Below the pieces are notes generated by a model, which saw only the letters and a list, made by a program, of their open reading frames with translations, was not told where the DNA came from and did no database searches. From Strigamia acuminata (lineage: Eukaryota; Arthropoda; Chilopoda; Geophilomorpha; Linotaeniidae), in assembly GCA_949358305.1 (NCBI GenBank), contig OX442321.1, positions 10,131,605 through 10,195,604 on the forward strand: DNA of 64,000 nt. Reading direction: 5' to 3'. Positions 45,876 to 58,704 of the stretch are shown one piece after another. Position 1 is the stretch's first letter. Each line of letters opens with the position of its first letter. Made by a program: the position numbers and the translations under genes.

Positions 45876-47690
45876 TGGGGGTCGTTTGGAGGTCGTTTGG
45901 AGATTGTTTGTTTGGGGATTGTTTGGGGGTCGTTTGGGAGTCATTTGGAGGTCGTTTGGAGGTCGTTTGGAGGTCGTTTAAAGGTCGTTTGGAGATTGTT
46001 TGGGGGTCGTTTAAAGGTTGTTTGGGGGTCGTTTGGAGATTGTTTGTTTGGAGATCGTTTGGAGGTCGTTTGGGGGTCGTTTGGAGATTGTTTGGAGATC
46101 GTTTAAAGGTCGTTTGGAGGTCGTTTGGAGGTCGTTTAGAGGTTGTTTAGAGGTTGTTTGGAGGTTGTTTGAAGGTTATTTGGAGGTCATTTGGAGGTTG
46201 TTTCGAGATCGTTGGTTTGGGGGTCGTATGGGGGTCGCTTGGGGGTCGCTTGGGGGTCGTTTGGAGGTTGTTTGAGTCGTTTGGGGGTCGTTTGTGGATC
46301 GTTTGGAGATTGTTTGTTTGGGAGTCGTTTGGGCATCATTTGGAGGTTGTTTGGAGGTCAATGGGGATCGTTTGGGGGTCGTTTGGAGGTCGTTTGGAGG
46401 TCGTTTAGAGGTCATTTGGGTTCGTTTGGGGATCGTTTGGGAGTTGTTTGGGGATCGTTTGGCGGCATCCGGGCGGAAACCGGGCGACATATGGACGAAA
46501 TCCTGGTGGCATCCGGGCAACACCTCGTTTGGAGGTCGTTTGGAAGTCGTTTAAAGGTCGTTTGGAGATTGTTTGGGGGTCGTTTAAAGGTTGTTTGGGG
46601 GTCGTTTGGAGATTGTTTGTTTGGAGATCGTTTGGAGGTCGTTTGGGGGTCGTTTGGAGATTGTTTGGAGATCGTTTAAAGGTCGTTTGGAGGTCGTTTG
46701 GAGGTCGTTTAGAGGTTGTTTAGAGGTTGTTTGGAGGTTGTTTGAAGGTCATTTGGAGGTCATTTGGAGGTTGTTTCGAGATTGTTGGTTTGGGGGTCGT
46801 ATGGGGGTCGCTTGGGGGTCGCTTGGGGGTCGTTTGGAGGTTGTTTGAGTCGTTTGGGGGTCGTTTGTGGATCGTTTGGAGATTGTTTGTTTGGGAGTCG
46901 TTTGGGCATCATTTGGAGGTTGTTTGGAGGTCAATGGGGATCGTTTGGGGGTCGTTTGGAGGTCGTTTGGAGGTCGTTTAGAGGTCATTTGGGTTCGTTT
47001 GGGGATCGTTTGGGAGTTGTTTGGGGATCGTTTGGCGGCATCCGGGCGGAAACCGGGCGACATATGGACGAAATCCTGGTGGCATCCGGGCAACACCTCG
47101 TTTGGAGGTCGTTTGGAGGTCGTTTAAAGGTCGTTTGGAGATTGTTTGGGGGTCGTTTAAAGGTTGTTTGGGGGTCGTTTGGAGATTGTTTGTTTGGAGA
47201 TCGTTTGGAGGTCGTTTGGGGGTCGTTTGGAGATTGTTTGGAGATCGTTTAAAGGTCGTTTGGAGGTCGTTTGGAGGTCGTTTAGAGGTTGTTTAGAGGT
47301 TGTTTGGAGGTTGTTTGAAGGTCATTTGGAGGTCATTTGGAGGTTGTTTCGAGATCGTTGGTTTGGGGGTCGTATGGGGGTCGCTTGGGGGTCGCTTGGG
47401 GGTCGTTTGGAGGTTGTTTGAGTCGTTTGGGGGTCGTTTGTGGATCGTTTGGAGATTGTTTGTTTGGGAGTCGTTTGGGCATCATTTGGAGGTTGTTTGG
47501 AGGTCAATGGGGATCGTTTGGGGGTCGTTTGGAGGTCGTTTGGAGGTCGTTTAGAGGTCATTTGGGTTCGTTTGGGGATCGTTTGGGAGTTGTTTGGGGA
47601 TCGTTTGGCGGCATCCGGGCGGAAACCGGGCGACATATGGACGAAATCCTGGTGGCATCCGGGCAACACCTGGGCGGCATTCGGGCGGCA
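45876..47690. repeat. 12-bp G/T-strand minisatellite in 573-bp higher-order units
   Basis: The basic unit is GGTCGTTTGGAG with variants GGGGTCGTTTG, GATTGTTTG and AAAGGTCGTTT. Variants recur in fixed order with a period of 573 bp, seen three times. Two unit boundaries, and the end of the array, carry a distinct GC-rich insert beginning GGCGGCATCCGGGCGGAAAC (46462, 47035, 47608). The plus strand is strongly G/T-biased with little A or C. All plus frames stay open because the unit is a multiple of three without stops; those frames are not considered genes. Confidence 0.92.
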
Positions 47691-48091
47691 GGCATTCGGG
47701 CGGCCTTCTCATTTAATTCACTCTAAAATACACATCAATAAAATAAAAATAAATCTCATAATAAATGTGCTTTATTTACAATCACAATTCTCCAATCGAG
47801 ACTAATTTTACAATCATAAAACCAATCTGTATTGGAAAAGACGGAATTGCTCCATTTTAGCCAAAAATTGCATTTTCAAGCAAAATAAAATACCATTTTG
47901 AAGCGAAAAAAAAAATTACAATTCTATGACATACTTTTAATATTTTATTTTTCATTTAACTCACTCAAAAATTAACACAAAAATGAAAAAAAGAAAAATG
48001 AATCTCATAATAAACATGCATTTTGTCACAATAATAATTTATCCATTCACAACTAGCTCCATGACCACGATTGTGTTTAATGTGTTTAATG

Positions 48092-48338
48092 CAGGGGTTC
48101 CCAAACTTTTTAGCATCGTGCCCCACTTTTTAAGCAAGGCGATCTTCTGCGCCCCACTTCATCTACCAGTGCATTAAATTTTTTTTAAAATAAACTACTA
48201 AAAAGAAAAAAAGAAATTTTTATATAATTTTGCATAAAATTTTAGAAAAGTTTGCAAAAAAAGCTTGTCTTATTTAGCCGTGTGTAATGGGTGCGCCCCA
48301 CCAATAATCAGCTCGCGCCCCACCAGTGAGAAACGCTG
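48092..48338. mobile_element. hAT-type MITE, 247 bp
   Basis: It begins CAGGGGTTCCCAAACTTTTT and ends GTGAGAAACGCTG, imperfect inverted termini of the classical hAT form (CAGNGGTTC...). A perfect 8-bp target duplication GTTTAATG flanks it (48084-48091 and 48339-48346), as hAT elements make. Inside are CGCCCCAC motifs near both ends. No reading frame, so non-autonomous. Confidence 0.9.
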
Positions 48339-48346
48339 GTTTAATG

Positions 48347-48859
48347 TATTTAATGACCAAAGTAAAACATAGGGATCGATCAAATACTAAAATCTGTTTC
48401 TCCCGGTTTCTCCGCTTACGGATTTAAGCGCCAACGCACCGAAAACGAGGCTAAAATGGCGAAAGGTATAAGAATATTTGTATAAATATAAAAAATAGTT
48501 AAAATTTTAAATTTTAATAAATAAATATTTTTATGGTTTAAATGTAATTTGTAAGACTTGTTTTTGGGGGGGGGGATCTTTTAGGCCAGCGATTGGTACA
48601 CACCTCCTCCAGCACATTCATGAGTTGGTTCTGATTACTGAGGATATCAAATTATCATCTGAGAAAAATATTTTGAAAAATTTATTTTTATTTCTTGCTT
48701 TTCTATGGACTGTGGCTTTAGTGCACACTAGCGCTGATCTGTGGCAAAAACGAGCACTATTCTAGATTTCAAAAGCGCTCTTGAATAAAAATTCACGCAC
48801 GCTTTCAAGATCCACGTACCATGCTGTGAAATATATTTCTCGAAAAGATATTAACAACA
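48347..48859 (+). other. 5' flank of LARS1
   Basis: Contains a G9 run (48565-48575) and AT-rich stretches. Presumed promoter and 5' UTR of LARS1; no motif is recognised. Confidence 0.4.
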
Positions 48860-51800
48860 ATGGAGCGCAAAGGAACTTTCAAAGTGAGAGTATTGCAAGA
48901 TATAGAAAAGACGGTTCAGAAGAAATGGCAAGATGAAAAAATATTTGAAGTAGATGCCCCGGCATCCAAACACGAAGCATTGTAAATACTCCCGGCTTTT
49001 CCAATTTACCATTTTGTTACATTTCTTTCTTTAATTTTTCAGTAAAGGGAAGTATTTCGCAACTTTTCCGTACCCCTACATGAACGGCACATTGCATTTA
49101 GGACATACTTTTACAATTTCGAAATGCGAAGTAAGTTATACTCATGATAGAACATTTAATTTTATTTATTTAATTATAAATATATATTGCATTTATTTTT
49201 TAGTTCGCAGTTGGTTATCAAAGACTTAAAGGAAAGAAATGTTTGTTTCCGTTTGGTTTTCATTGCACTGGCATGCCAATTAAAGCAGCTGCTGACAAAT
49301 TGAGTCGTGAAATTGAGCTTTATGGAAACCCCCCAGTTTTTCCTGACGATGAAATTGAATTGACTCAAGTTCAATTTGAAAAAAGCAATAGTTCCGAGAC
49401 GGACTTAATAAAGGACAAATCTAAGGGAAAAAAAGTATTTACCGATTTTTAAAAATCTTAAATTACTTTAGTCATTTAATTTTTTATCCTTCAAGAGTAA
49501 AGCCGTAGCCAAAAGTGGAAATACTAAATACCAGTGGCAAATTATGCTCTCTTTAGGATTTTCGAATGAAGATATAGTGAAGTTTGCTGATCCACTGCAC
49601 TGGTTGACCGTTTTCCCACCACTTGCAAAAGCGCATTTACAAGCCATGGGCCTGAAAACGGATTGGCGAAGGACTTTCATCACTACGGATATTAATCCGT
49701 TTTACGACTCTTTTGTTAAATGGCAATTTCTGCATTTGAAGAAGAAGAACAAGATTCAATTTGGCAAAAGATACACGATTTTTTCGCCGAAAGACAACCA
49801 ACCGTGCATGGACCACGACCGACAAACGGGCGAGGGCGTCGGACCTCAGGAGTACACGCTCATCAAATTAAAGGTTTTGCAACCTTATCCAGCAAAACTA
49901 AAGTACAATTTATCTCTATTTTGTGTTTGAAATACAATTTTTAAAGATAATTCTATTTCGCAGACATTTTAAAGAGAAAGAAGTTTTCCTAGTTGCTGCC
50001 ACACTTCGTCCGGAAACAATGTATGGGCAGACAAACTGTTGGATCCATCCGGACATCACTTATGTTGCATTTGAAACCGTTACGAATGAGATTTTCGTCA
50101 GTACAAAAAGATCTGCACGGAATATGGAGTATCAAGGATTTGTAACTAAAAGCCTCGAGGTTGTCGCTGAATTTTGCGGACAGGAAATTATGGGCATTCC
50201 ATTGTCAGCGCCTTTGACTTCGTACGAAGTTATATTTACGTTGCCAATGCTCACAATTAAAGAAGATAAGGGAACAGGAATCGTTACGTCCGTGCCGTCC
50301 GATTCGCCCGATGATTTTGCAGCTCTGCGGGATTTAAAAAACAAGGAACCATTTCGTGTCAAGTTCGGGATCAAAGACGAAATGGTTCTCCCCTACAATC
50401 CGGTAAACTAATTAATTATATTTTTGGATGTATTATACATATATTTTTTTTCAGATACCTATTATCAATGTGCCTGGTTTTGGGAATTTATCCGCCGAGC
50501 AGGTGTGTGCCGATTTGAAGATTCAAAGTCAAAACGATAAAGAGAAACTGGCTGAGGCAAAGGAGAGAGTTTATTTGAAGGGTTTTTACGAAGGAGTAAT
50601 GTTGGTTGAGGAATATGACGGGAAAAAAGTGTCTGAAGTGAAGAAAATTATTCAACAAAAGTTGATTACTAACGACCAAGCTGTTGTTTATAAAGAACCA
50701 GAAAAACAAGTTTTAAGCAGATCTGGTGACGAATGCGTCGTTGCTCTTTGTGACCAATGGTACTTGGATTATGGTAAAATTTATTATTTTAACAAATTAT
50801 TTAAGACTTTTATTTTATTTTAATTTAAATTTCCGATGTTTAGGTGAACCTCAATGGCGAGCTAAGGTCGACTTGGCTCTGGCTCAACTGGAAACTTACA
50901 CGGATGAAGTTCGAAAAAATTTCGAAGCTTCTCTGAATTGGCTTCGAGAGCACGCGTGCTCGAGAACCTACGGGTTGGGATCTAAGCTCCCGTGGGACGA
51001 CAAATGGCTTATAGAGTCGCTTTCAGATTCTACCATTTACATGGCTTATTACACTGTCGCGCATATTTTGCAGGGCGGGACCTTCGAAGGAACAGGACCA
51101 AATGAGCTGAAAATTAAGTAACGAAGCAATTGGTTAATGAATGAATGAATTATTATTAATTAATTTAATTTAATTTATTAATTTTCAGACCACAGCAAAT
51201 GAAAACAGACGTTTGGGATTATATTTTTTTCAAGCATGCATTGTATCCAAAAACTGATATTCCTAAAGCATCTTTGGAAAAAATGAAAAAAGAATTTGAG
51301 TTCTGGTACCCAGTCGATTTGCGAGCGTCCGGAAAGGATTTAGTTCCCAATCACCTTACTTACTATTTGTATAATCATTGTGCAATGTGGGCAGACGATA
51401 GCAACAAGTGGCCTCAAAGTGTTCGGGCAAACGGCCATTTATTATTGAATTCAGAGAAGGTAAGTTGATTTTTTTTAAAAAATGATTTATTGTTTTATTT
51501 TAATTTTTAGATGTCTAAATCTACTGGAAATTTCCTTACACTTGCTGATGCGATTGAAAAATTTTCCGCTGACGGGATGCGGTTGTGTCTGGCTGATTCG
51601 GGCGACTCGATAGAGGATGCTAATTTCGTTGAATCGACGGCAGATGCTGGAATATTACGACTTTACACGTTTTTAGAGTGGGTCAAAGAAATGTTTGCAG
51701 CCAGAGAATCGCTGAGGAGCGGACCAGCGAATTATTTTCAAGATCGCGTGTTTTGCGCAGAAATGGATAAAAAGATTCTTGAAACGGAGCAGAATTACGA

Positions 51801-53340
51801 GAAGTTGCTGTACAAGGAAGCGCTGAAAACGGGATTTTTCGAATTTCAGGTAATCTAATTTTTAATAAAATAAATTTAACTTTAATTTTGTGTAATGAAT
51901 CGTTTGAAATTCAGACTTTGAGGGATAAATATCGCGAGATGTGTATGGACGGAATGCACCGTGATCTGGTCTTTCAATTTATACGGATGCAAGTAATAAT
52001 TCTCTCGCCGATTTGTCCACACGTTTGTGAGCACATTTGGGAGTTTTTAGGCAACGTAAGAAAAACACGAGGCAATTTTTAGTTTTTTTTAAATAATTTG
52101 ATTGTAATTTATTTCAAACAGAACTCGAGTATAATGCTCGCAGCATGGCCAATTGTGACTCAACCGAATGAGGTGTTGCTTAAATCTTCTGCTTATTTGG
52201 TCGATGCAGTTCACGAATTTAGAATTCGTCTAAAAGCGTTTGGTCAAGTGAAGAAGGGAAAAGTGGTCGGTCAAACGGAACATAAACCTACTCATGGCAC
52301 TATTTGGGTGGCCAAGACTTTTCCTCCTTGGCAGACCACGGTGTTAACGACATTGAAAGAGTTTTATCAAGTAATGATCAATTTCTAAAGTGAATTTGGC
52401 AGTCAGTTTAATTTTTCTTTTTAAATCTAGAATTCAGATGGTAGTGTTCCTGACAATAAGTTGATTTCAAGTGAACTTTCAAAGAAGATTGAATTAAAGA
52501 AGTATATGAAACGAGTCATGCCTTTTGTTCAAGCATTGAAGGTTGGAAGCCACAGTTTTTCTACAGAATGAAACGATTTATTCATTTCGTTTAATTTGCA
52601 GGAAAAAGTTGCAAAGTTAGGGCTGTCGGCATTAAATTTATTTGTCGATTTTGATGAGAAGACTGTTTTATCGAGCAATTTGCCGTATTTGCTTAGCACG
52701 CTCGATGCAAGTCCACTTTTTAATTTATAACGTAATATTTAACTATAATTGTTTTTGTTTTTTTTTTAGTTGGAGCATATTAACATTAGGTATTCATCCG
52801 ATGAAAATGCAGATGAGAAGATCAAAGAAGAATGTTGCCCTGGTGTACCGTTTATTGTTTACTCGGTCGAGGTTCGTAACTTGAGTTTTAACATTTTCCT
52901 GTGTAATAATTTTTTTTAATATTTTAAAAGAAATCAGTGCCCATTTTGTTGATCAATCCACATCCGTGCAATGGACTCTTTCAAATGCGCTTGCCCGTGT
53001 ATAGCGGAACTACGGTGGCGAATTTGATCCACCGAATGTGCAAATTCGAGAGAAAACTTGGAGGTTAAATAAATCTATGTCATATTAAACAGTTTTTAAA
53101 TTGTATTTATTCTTTATTTATTTTTTGTTTTATTGTTCAGATCCGAATAAACTGAAGATATTTTGCAACAAAGAGCCCCTTGCAGACTGCAGGAAAATTC
53201 CAACTCCGAATCAAAAAACCGGCAAAAGAGAAGTCAAAATGGAAAGCGTGTTTCAAATCTCGGATAAAAATGACTTGGAATTGCAAGAAGGCGGTAAAAC
53301 CACTTCTGTTGGCACGCAAATGACTTACGAGCTCGTGTAA
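48860..53340 (+). CDS. LARS1: Cytosolic leucyl-tRNA synthetase
   Basis: Sixteen exons in phase: 48860-48981, 49043-49130, 49204-49434, 49496-49902, 49964-50402, 50455-50773, 50844-51117, 51189-51459, 51511-51849, 51915-52055, 52122-52370, 52431-52541, 52602-52706, 52770-52871, 52931-53063, 53141-53340, giving 1176 aa, the human length. It charges tRNA-Leu in the cytosol, and in animals also senses leucine for mTORC1. Landmarks: the class I HIGH-type motif in [11 protein letters not shown], the CP1 editing domain ([31 protein letters not shown]), [10 protein letters not shown], the KMSKS motif in NSEKMSKSTGN, the anticodon-binding region ([11 protein letters not shown]) and the C-terminal domain. 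Intron 13 (52707-52769) uses a GC donor (GAT|GCAAGT), needed to keep the frame before [16 protein letters not shown] at 53527-53532. Confidence 0.97.
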
Positions 53341-53594
53341 TGTCCTTTTCGTTCAACTTAGACCTAAATTCTTTTTTCTTTTCTTTTTCTTTATTAATTT
53401 TAATTTTTATGAGGTTTGCGTCTGGTTAAAACATTTTTGACAGTTCTTCTTGACTGAAGAGATGAGCAGTTTTTAGAAGACCTATGTCAAATCCTTGTAT
53501 TATTGCTGGTTTAATTCAGTTTCTATAATAAATTTGATTTTTTTTTTATAAAAATCCATTTCTTTCAATTTTTTTTAACTAAATACCTAAATAG

Positions 53595-54516
53595 TCCAAG
53601 GAATGGGATTTCAGGGAAAAGAAATAAAACTCCAAAGCAGATTCTTTTAATCATATTTATTCAATTCTAAACCTCACAAATCAAAATGTCTTAACATCAC
53701 AATTCCGTCTAAATTAAATTACAAACAAATTTACTTATTTACAGTACATGTAATAACAAATATGGCCACGATCAGAAAAAAAAATATAATGAAAAGATAA
53801 ATATTCGAATTAAAATTTACAGTATGAAAAACAAAAAAAAATGAATTGAAGTGAATCAAAAAAGAATTCACTACACTGTATATTATGATTATAACATTTG
53901 TTTCGTTTTTTGTTGCATTGTATAGTTTGTGCTTGTTAATATGTAATATAAAAGTACATATATGACAAATCTCAGTTAATTAGGTAATAATTTATTACGT
54001 TTAATAAATAAATCGGCGCGGTATATCATTATTCTCGTAATTAGATGCTATTTTTATGAAAACAATCCTTAAAAAAGTGAAGTAAACGTGTAAACAACAT
54101 CGCTTATTGCCTGCACTTTGTGTTTGCCTGTAAAACTATAAACTATACCAGTCGGCAAAAATACTACAAAGCAACAAAACGCTTCTAGGGAAGATTTTTC
54201 ACCGTGTTATTAAAATCCAACACGTGACAAATTGCATTAAACAAAATAAAATAATTATTATATACATGATTTATGTAGCAATTTGCTATTTACACGGCGT
54301 AGTGGTGTGATAATAATCATTATTATTACTTAAATAAGGTGATACTAATGAGTGACTTAGTGTACAGTGAATTGTTTCCATATTCGGCAATCGTCAGAGA
54401 TGTCGTCAAACCCCCTTCGACGACATCACTACCTAGGAAGCGAAGTACAACGAGCGTTGCATCGTACTAATAAATATTTGTAATTTGTAACCACAAAAAT
54501 CGTCTTTTTCTCTCCA
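53595..54516. repeat. Duplicated segment shared with 27070-27890
   Basis: Colinear with the sequence downstream of the secreted Cys-rich gene. It starts with a decayed copy of that gene's last exon (about 53595-53632: GTCCAAGGAATGGGATTTCAGGGA...GAAATAAAAC), followed by matching 3' flank, and runs into the 3' UTR and coding end of HS6ST. Here the HS6ST side is intact and the secreted-gene side is the relic, the reverse of the other locus. Confidence 0.75.
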
Positions 54517-57060
54517 TCATTCTTCGATGTCTTCCCATCGAAATTCCGTTTTCTTCAAACGACCCAAATTTCTGAACCGATTTTTAAAATTCGGATCAGA
54601 ATTCTTCATCTGCTCGAAGCGTTGCAGCAGCAGCGTTTTGGCGTACTCGTATAACTCAATGTCCAAACGGTTGAGTTGGCGGATCTGCTCTACTTGCGCG
54701 GGGGAAACGGACTTGAGTAGTGTGGCTACGTGGGTTTCGTTGAACTGCCTAAATTGTGTTAGAAAATGCATATCGAAAATGTTTTCAAACAGGTACTGAT
54801 TTATCAACTGGTGTTCGCACAGGCCGAAAAATGCCATTTTGCGAACGTTTTCTTTCGCCGAACTCAACATGATCGTGTCTCTTTCTTCGGGTGTCATCAA
54901 CGACGTGTTGTAACACCCGACGAGATCCAAATTCGCGAGCATGCGTGTCTGACGATTAATGGCCAAGTTGGATTTGCAAGACATGAATTCTTCCAGTTGA
55001 ACATCGTCCCACGTCTCGTCTTGAAAACACGGTGGTAATTCGTCGATCGTAGCCTCTTTGCCGCTACACCAGTGGCGAGCTTGCTTCCATGTTGCGCCTC
55101 GTTGAACGTGTAAAAACTCGCTGAGAAACCTCTGAATGGGATCACGCAGGAGCGTGACATAAAAGTATCTGAAAAATAGAACCAAAAAGAAAAAAAATGA
55201 CACAACTTGTAATTTGATTTGAACAAACAATTCTCTAGTTGTCCTTGACTGAACAAAATGTAAACAAAACGAAAAAAAAGGAGAAAAAAAAACTGCAAAG
55301 CGAAACGAAAAACAACTTCCGAGTCGATATCAATATTTTTACAACCATAAAACGTACGTTCCATAAAAAATTAAACAAACACGATTTAATCTCAAATTAC
55401 AAGTTCCAAGCAATAACTTTCAGTCGAGCTCAAGATGTTTATTTTTTCAGTGTCTCATTTTAAAATTGACATTAAATTTCTCTCTTTCTATTCCATGCAA
55501 TCAACTACAACCCTCCAAATGAGTTATCCCAAATTGTGGTTTCCTGTTGTTAACATTTTCCGCGGAATTGCCACACAGTACAAAGTTACAAATTAAGTTA
55601 AATTAAATTAAACGAAACTGTAAATAATATTCCGGAATTAAATTACATTTCCCAACTTATCCAATTTTTTTTTTTTAAAAAAAAAAGGTAGCTCGATATT
55701 GAAATTATAAACTAATCGTGACTGATTAGTTTCATCGGTTCATCCTTCCCCGTCGTTGCCCCACCAACCGATCTCAAGGATCATTTTTGCTTCCTGTGAT
55801 CCGATGTCTCTAGTTGAGAAACCACAGCTGTCCAATGTCTTGGCGATAAATAACTTATAACATCCTCTACATTAAAGCAAACATAAATAAATGGACGTTT
55901 TATAGGAGGAAAAAGCTGAATCCACCTGTTTCCATTCCCACTAACTCCTTTGTGTGCACTTTTGGTCTTTTGACCTTTGTAAAGGAAACAACATTTTAAT
56001 GATTCCACTGAAGTATTATCTTCAAAGTAACAGCATTCTAAAGTGTTGCTTTCACTCATACATGAGATTACATATTCGTGTCGAGGCATCATGAATATTA
56101 AAACAAAATTCTTTAATAAATGCCAGGGATTCGGTAATTAGCAAGCAAACGTCAGGAAACAGTTCCGATAATGTTATCGGCGTCTTTCAGGCTCCGAAAA
56201 TAACAATTAACTTCAAACAAAATCCAACGGTATGTTTGCTACACGGTGACCCGCGATCAAGGCCGACAGCTCGTACAGACCTGCAATTATTTTATTGCAC
56301 GAAAAGTCAACAGAAAACCGTTAACTATAAAAATAACTTGATGCTGAAAATACAAATCCAAAAAAGAAAAAGAAAAAGAAAAGAAAAGAAAAGAAAAAAA
56401 TACATTTTCCCACACAAACGTGTATAATAATAATACGGAGTAATAATTTTAAAGGATATTTAAATTTTGCAAAACATTTTATTACCTTCGTTTAATTTGT
56501 TTGACTTCTCGTTGATCCAATGTCGAATCAACACAATTCGTCAATTCAGTCCAGTCGGCATGAAGTCCGCATAACCAGCCCGTCGAATAGCGACTAAATA
56601 ACCAATAACTGACATTAGAATTAGGTCTGGTGCATTTGCATTTCTTGCGGTTCTCTCGGCAGTCACAGGGTTTTTCCAGGTCCAAGTCCTGCACCAAATG
56701 TCGTCCGAACGACGTGCCGCCGGTCTTTTGGATGTGCAGAAACACGATCACATCGGATCGGCGAATGTCGAAAAGCACTTTTTTCTCGGAGGTGACGATG
56801 TCGTCAAATGAGATCTTCGTTTGTTTACTGTCATGTTTTGGTTGTCTAGCTTTGGCCGAGGCGAACGAAAGCGGCTTCCCAACACTAGCCTGCTGAGCTA
56901 GGGGGGCGAGGATCCGCGAATAATCGGAGTCTGATGCGCGGCCAGTGAATGCACAAACTTTGTCCGAGCAAAAATAGCCGAAATAAATCAAACTACATAG
57001 TGTGAATATGATGCAAATCAAGATGATAAACCTGACATGGCCGTTCATGCAATTCTCCAT
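54517..57060 (-). CDS. HS6ST: Heparan-sulfate 6-O-sulfotransferase
   Basis: Two exons in phase (57060-56486 and 55168-54517) give 408 aa, the family length. It is a type II Golgi membrane enzyme that moves sulfate from PAPS to the 6-OH of glucosamine in heparan sulfate, tuning FGF, Wnt and other signals. An N-terminal membrane anchor (FIILICIIFTLCSLIYFGYF) precedes the stem. The 5'-PAPS loop is FLHIQKTGGTSFGRHLV with the catalytic His in this region, then YSTGWLCGLHADWTEL, the 3'-phosphate region LLRDPIQRFLSEFLHVQRGATW, and NRQTRMLANLDLVGCYN. The start at 57060 is chosen for the membrane anchor; MNGHV at 57048 is an alternative. The 1.3-kb intron (55169-56485) is long for this window and shows nothing recognisable. 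A broken copy of the 3' end lies at 27122-28070. Confidence 0.95.
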
Positions 57061-58704
57061 CGTCCCTAATAGCACTTCAACGCGCGCACACCGAATGCAT
57101 GGAGCTGCTCGCCGATGCTAGAAATATCTGCTTACGCCATATTTTTTCGTATCCTACAAAAATTTGGCGTGAAACGGAATTTAACGTTTAAATCGTTGTT
57201 TTTTTTTCGTCTGGTTAAAAAATATTGGCGGAGCTCAGATAGTTTCGTTTAAATTGAAAATGAAGCTATCAATAATAGATTAATAATGAGATTTTAAATA
57301 AATTAATGTTAAATTACGTGCTTATACGGGTTTTATAAGCACCCGAGTTGCGTTTAGCGCTAACGACGGGCACGCGTGAAACTTTAATGAAGTAAAAATT
57401 TTAAAAACTAAATTATTATTTCAATAGCTTTTATCTGTTTTCTTTAATTAATTAAATAATCAACAAAAATAAATCGTTAAAAAGTCAAAACAAAATCAAT
57501 ATAAAAGTCAAAAACAAAAAAATCGACGCACGTGTTTTGGAGCGCTTTAATATCAAGGACTCACGACAGCGCTATTGATAGAAATGTTAAAATAATTTCT
57601 CTAGAAAATTTTTATTAGTTAAAAAATATAAAATTTAAACAATAATTAGTACGAACGAAGTGCAAATTATATTTCATTATTAATAAGAAAAAAAATTCGA
57701 AGTAGTCCGGTTTCGCTACTTGTTTGTTTAATTCTCGTTTTAGATGTTATTGCGGACGAATACGTATCGAAATATTATTGTCAGTTTTTCCATTGAGCAA
57801 GCCACGCAAATTTAACGCAGTAATTCAATAATTTTACACCTAATTCTACACTAAAGCACAGCTGCTAAATTTTTAGGCTCGATTTAACGTTAATTTCTTC
57901 AAAATTTTGAAGGACTTGTTCATTTGCGGAGAGTGACGTCTTGTTGTGCGGCTGGATAGCAAAGAAGATTGCGAAGCTCAATGATCGAAGTGGAAAAGAT
58001 TTCTCTCTCTGAAACGTATTCTTTAAAGTAATGTCATCGGAATTATAGTGGTATGTTAACGAGTATTTGTGTTAAGATTATAATTTAAGCTTTTTTAAAC
58101 GATATTTCTTTGCTAAAATCGAAATTTGCGTCTTTGTTCGTCGATGCCTGGGATTGGCATTGGGGGTCGAATTTCAATTTTTTCTCGAAACGACGTCGAG
58201 ATAAAAATTTATTCTGTGACAAAAGACACGGATGTGTAGTTAGCGATTGATTATTTCACGCTATCCGCTCGCAATAAGCTAAGGTTTGGCTCGGAGCAGT
58301 TAGATTTCCTTAGACAAGGACGAATTCAATATGGCTGCCTGCTGTATAGGTAAATTATTAAATGACAAGTTAGGCTTATTCGTCAAGGTGTCGTCCTGAA
58401 ATTTTAACTTATTGATTGGTTTGCGAGGTGTATATTACACTGTTCGCAACTCGGGATTGATTAATTCGTGAAAAATCGAATTCTTTTTTCAAAATAAGCC
58501 ATTTGGTCGAGCATCGGTTTGTCCTTGAATTGAATGTTTTCCCCCTAATGAATATGGAAAACATAAACGCGTGTTTTCCTCTTCGATTTATTCACATGTC
58601 TAATCCTAAACAAACTTAATGATTTTTAATGTTTTTAATGTTTAAAAAAATTTTAATTTTTTAGCACTGTGTGTGTGGCATGAATCACCTTAAGAGTTGC
58701 GTCT
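57061..58704. promoter_or_regulatory. Divergent promoter region, HS6ST / TRIP12
   Basis: 1.6 kb between head-to-head genes. The part near 57900-58350 is less AT-rich, with GTGACGTC at about 57934, and may hold the noncoding first exon of TRIP12 (candidate donor ATAG|GTAAAT at about 58349). No coding frame. The exact transcription starts cannot be read from sequence. Confidence 0.4.

Noticed and set aside
45875-47805. Many overlapping plus- and minus-strand open frames (up to 162 codons) in the 12-bp array
   Set aside because: A 12-bp unit without stop codons keeps every frame open. No start context, splice pattern or sequence complexity suggests a protein.
55781-56092. 103-codon minus-strand frame in the HS6ST intron
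   Set aside because: It would break the HS6ST frame if included, both flanking HS6ST exons join in phase without it, and it resembles nothing known.
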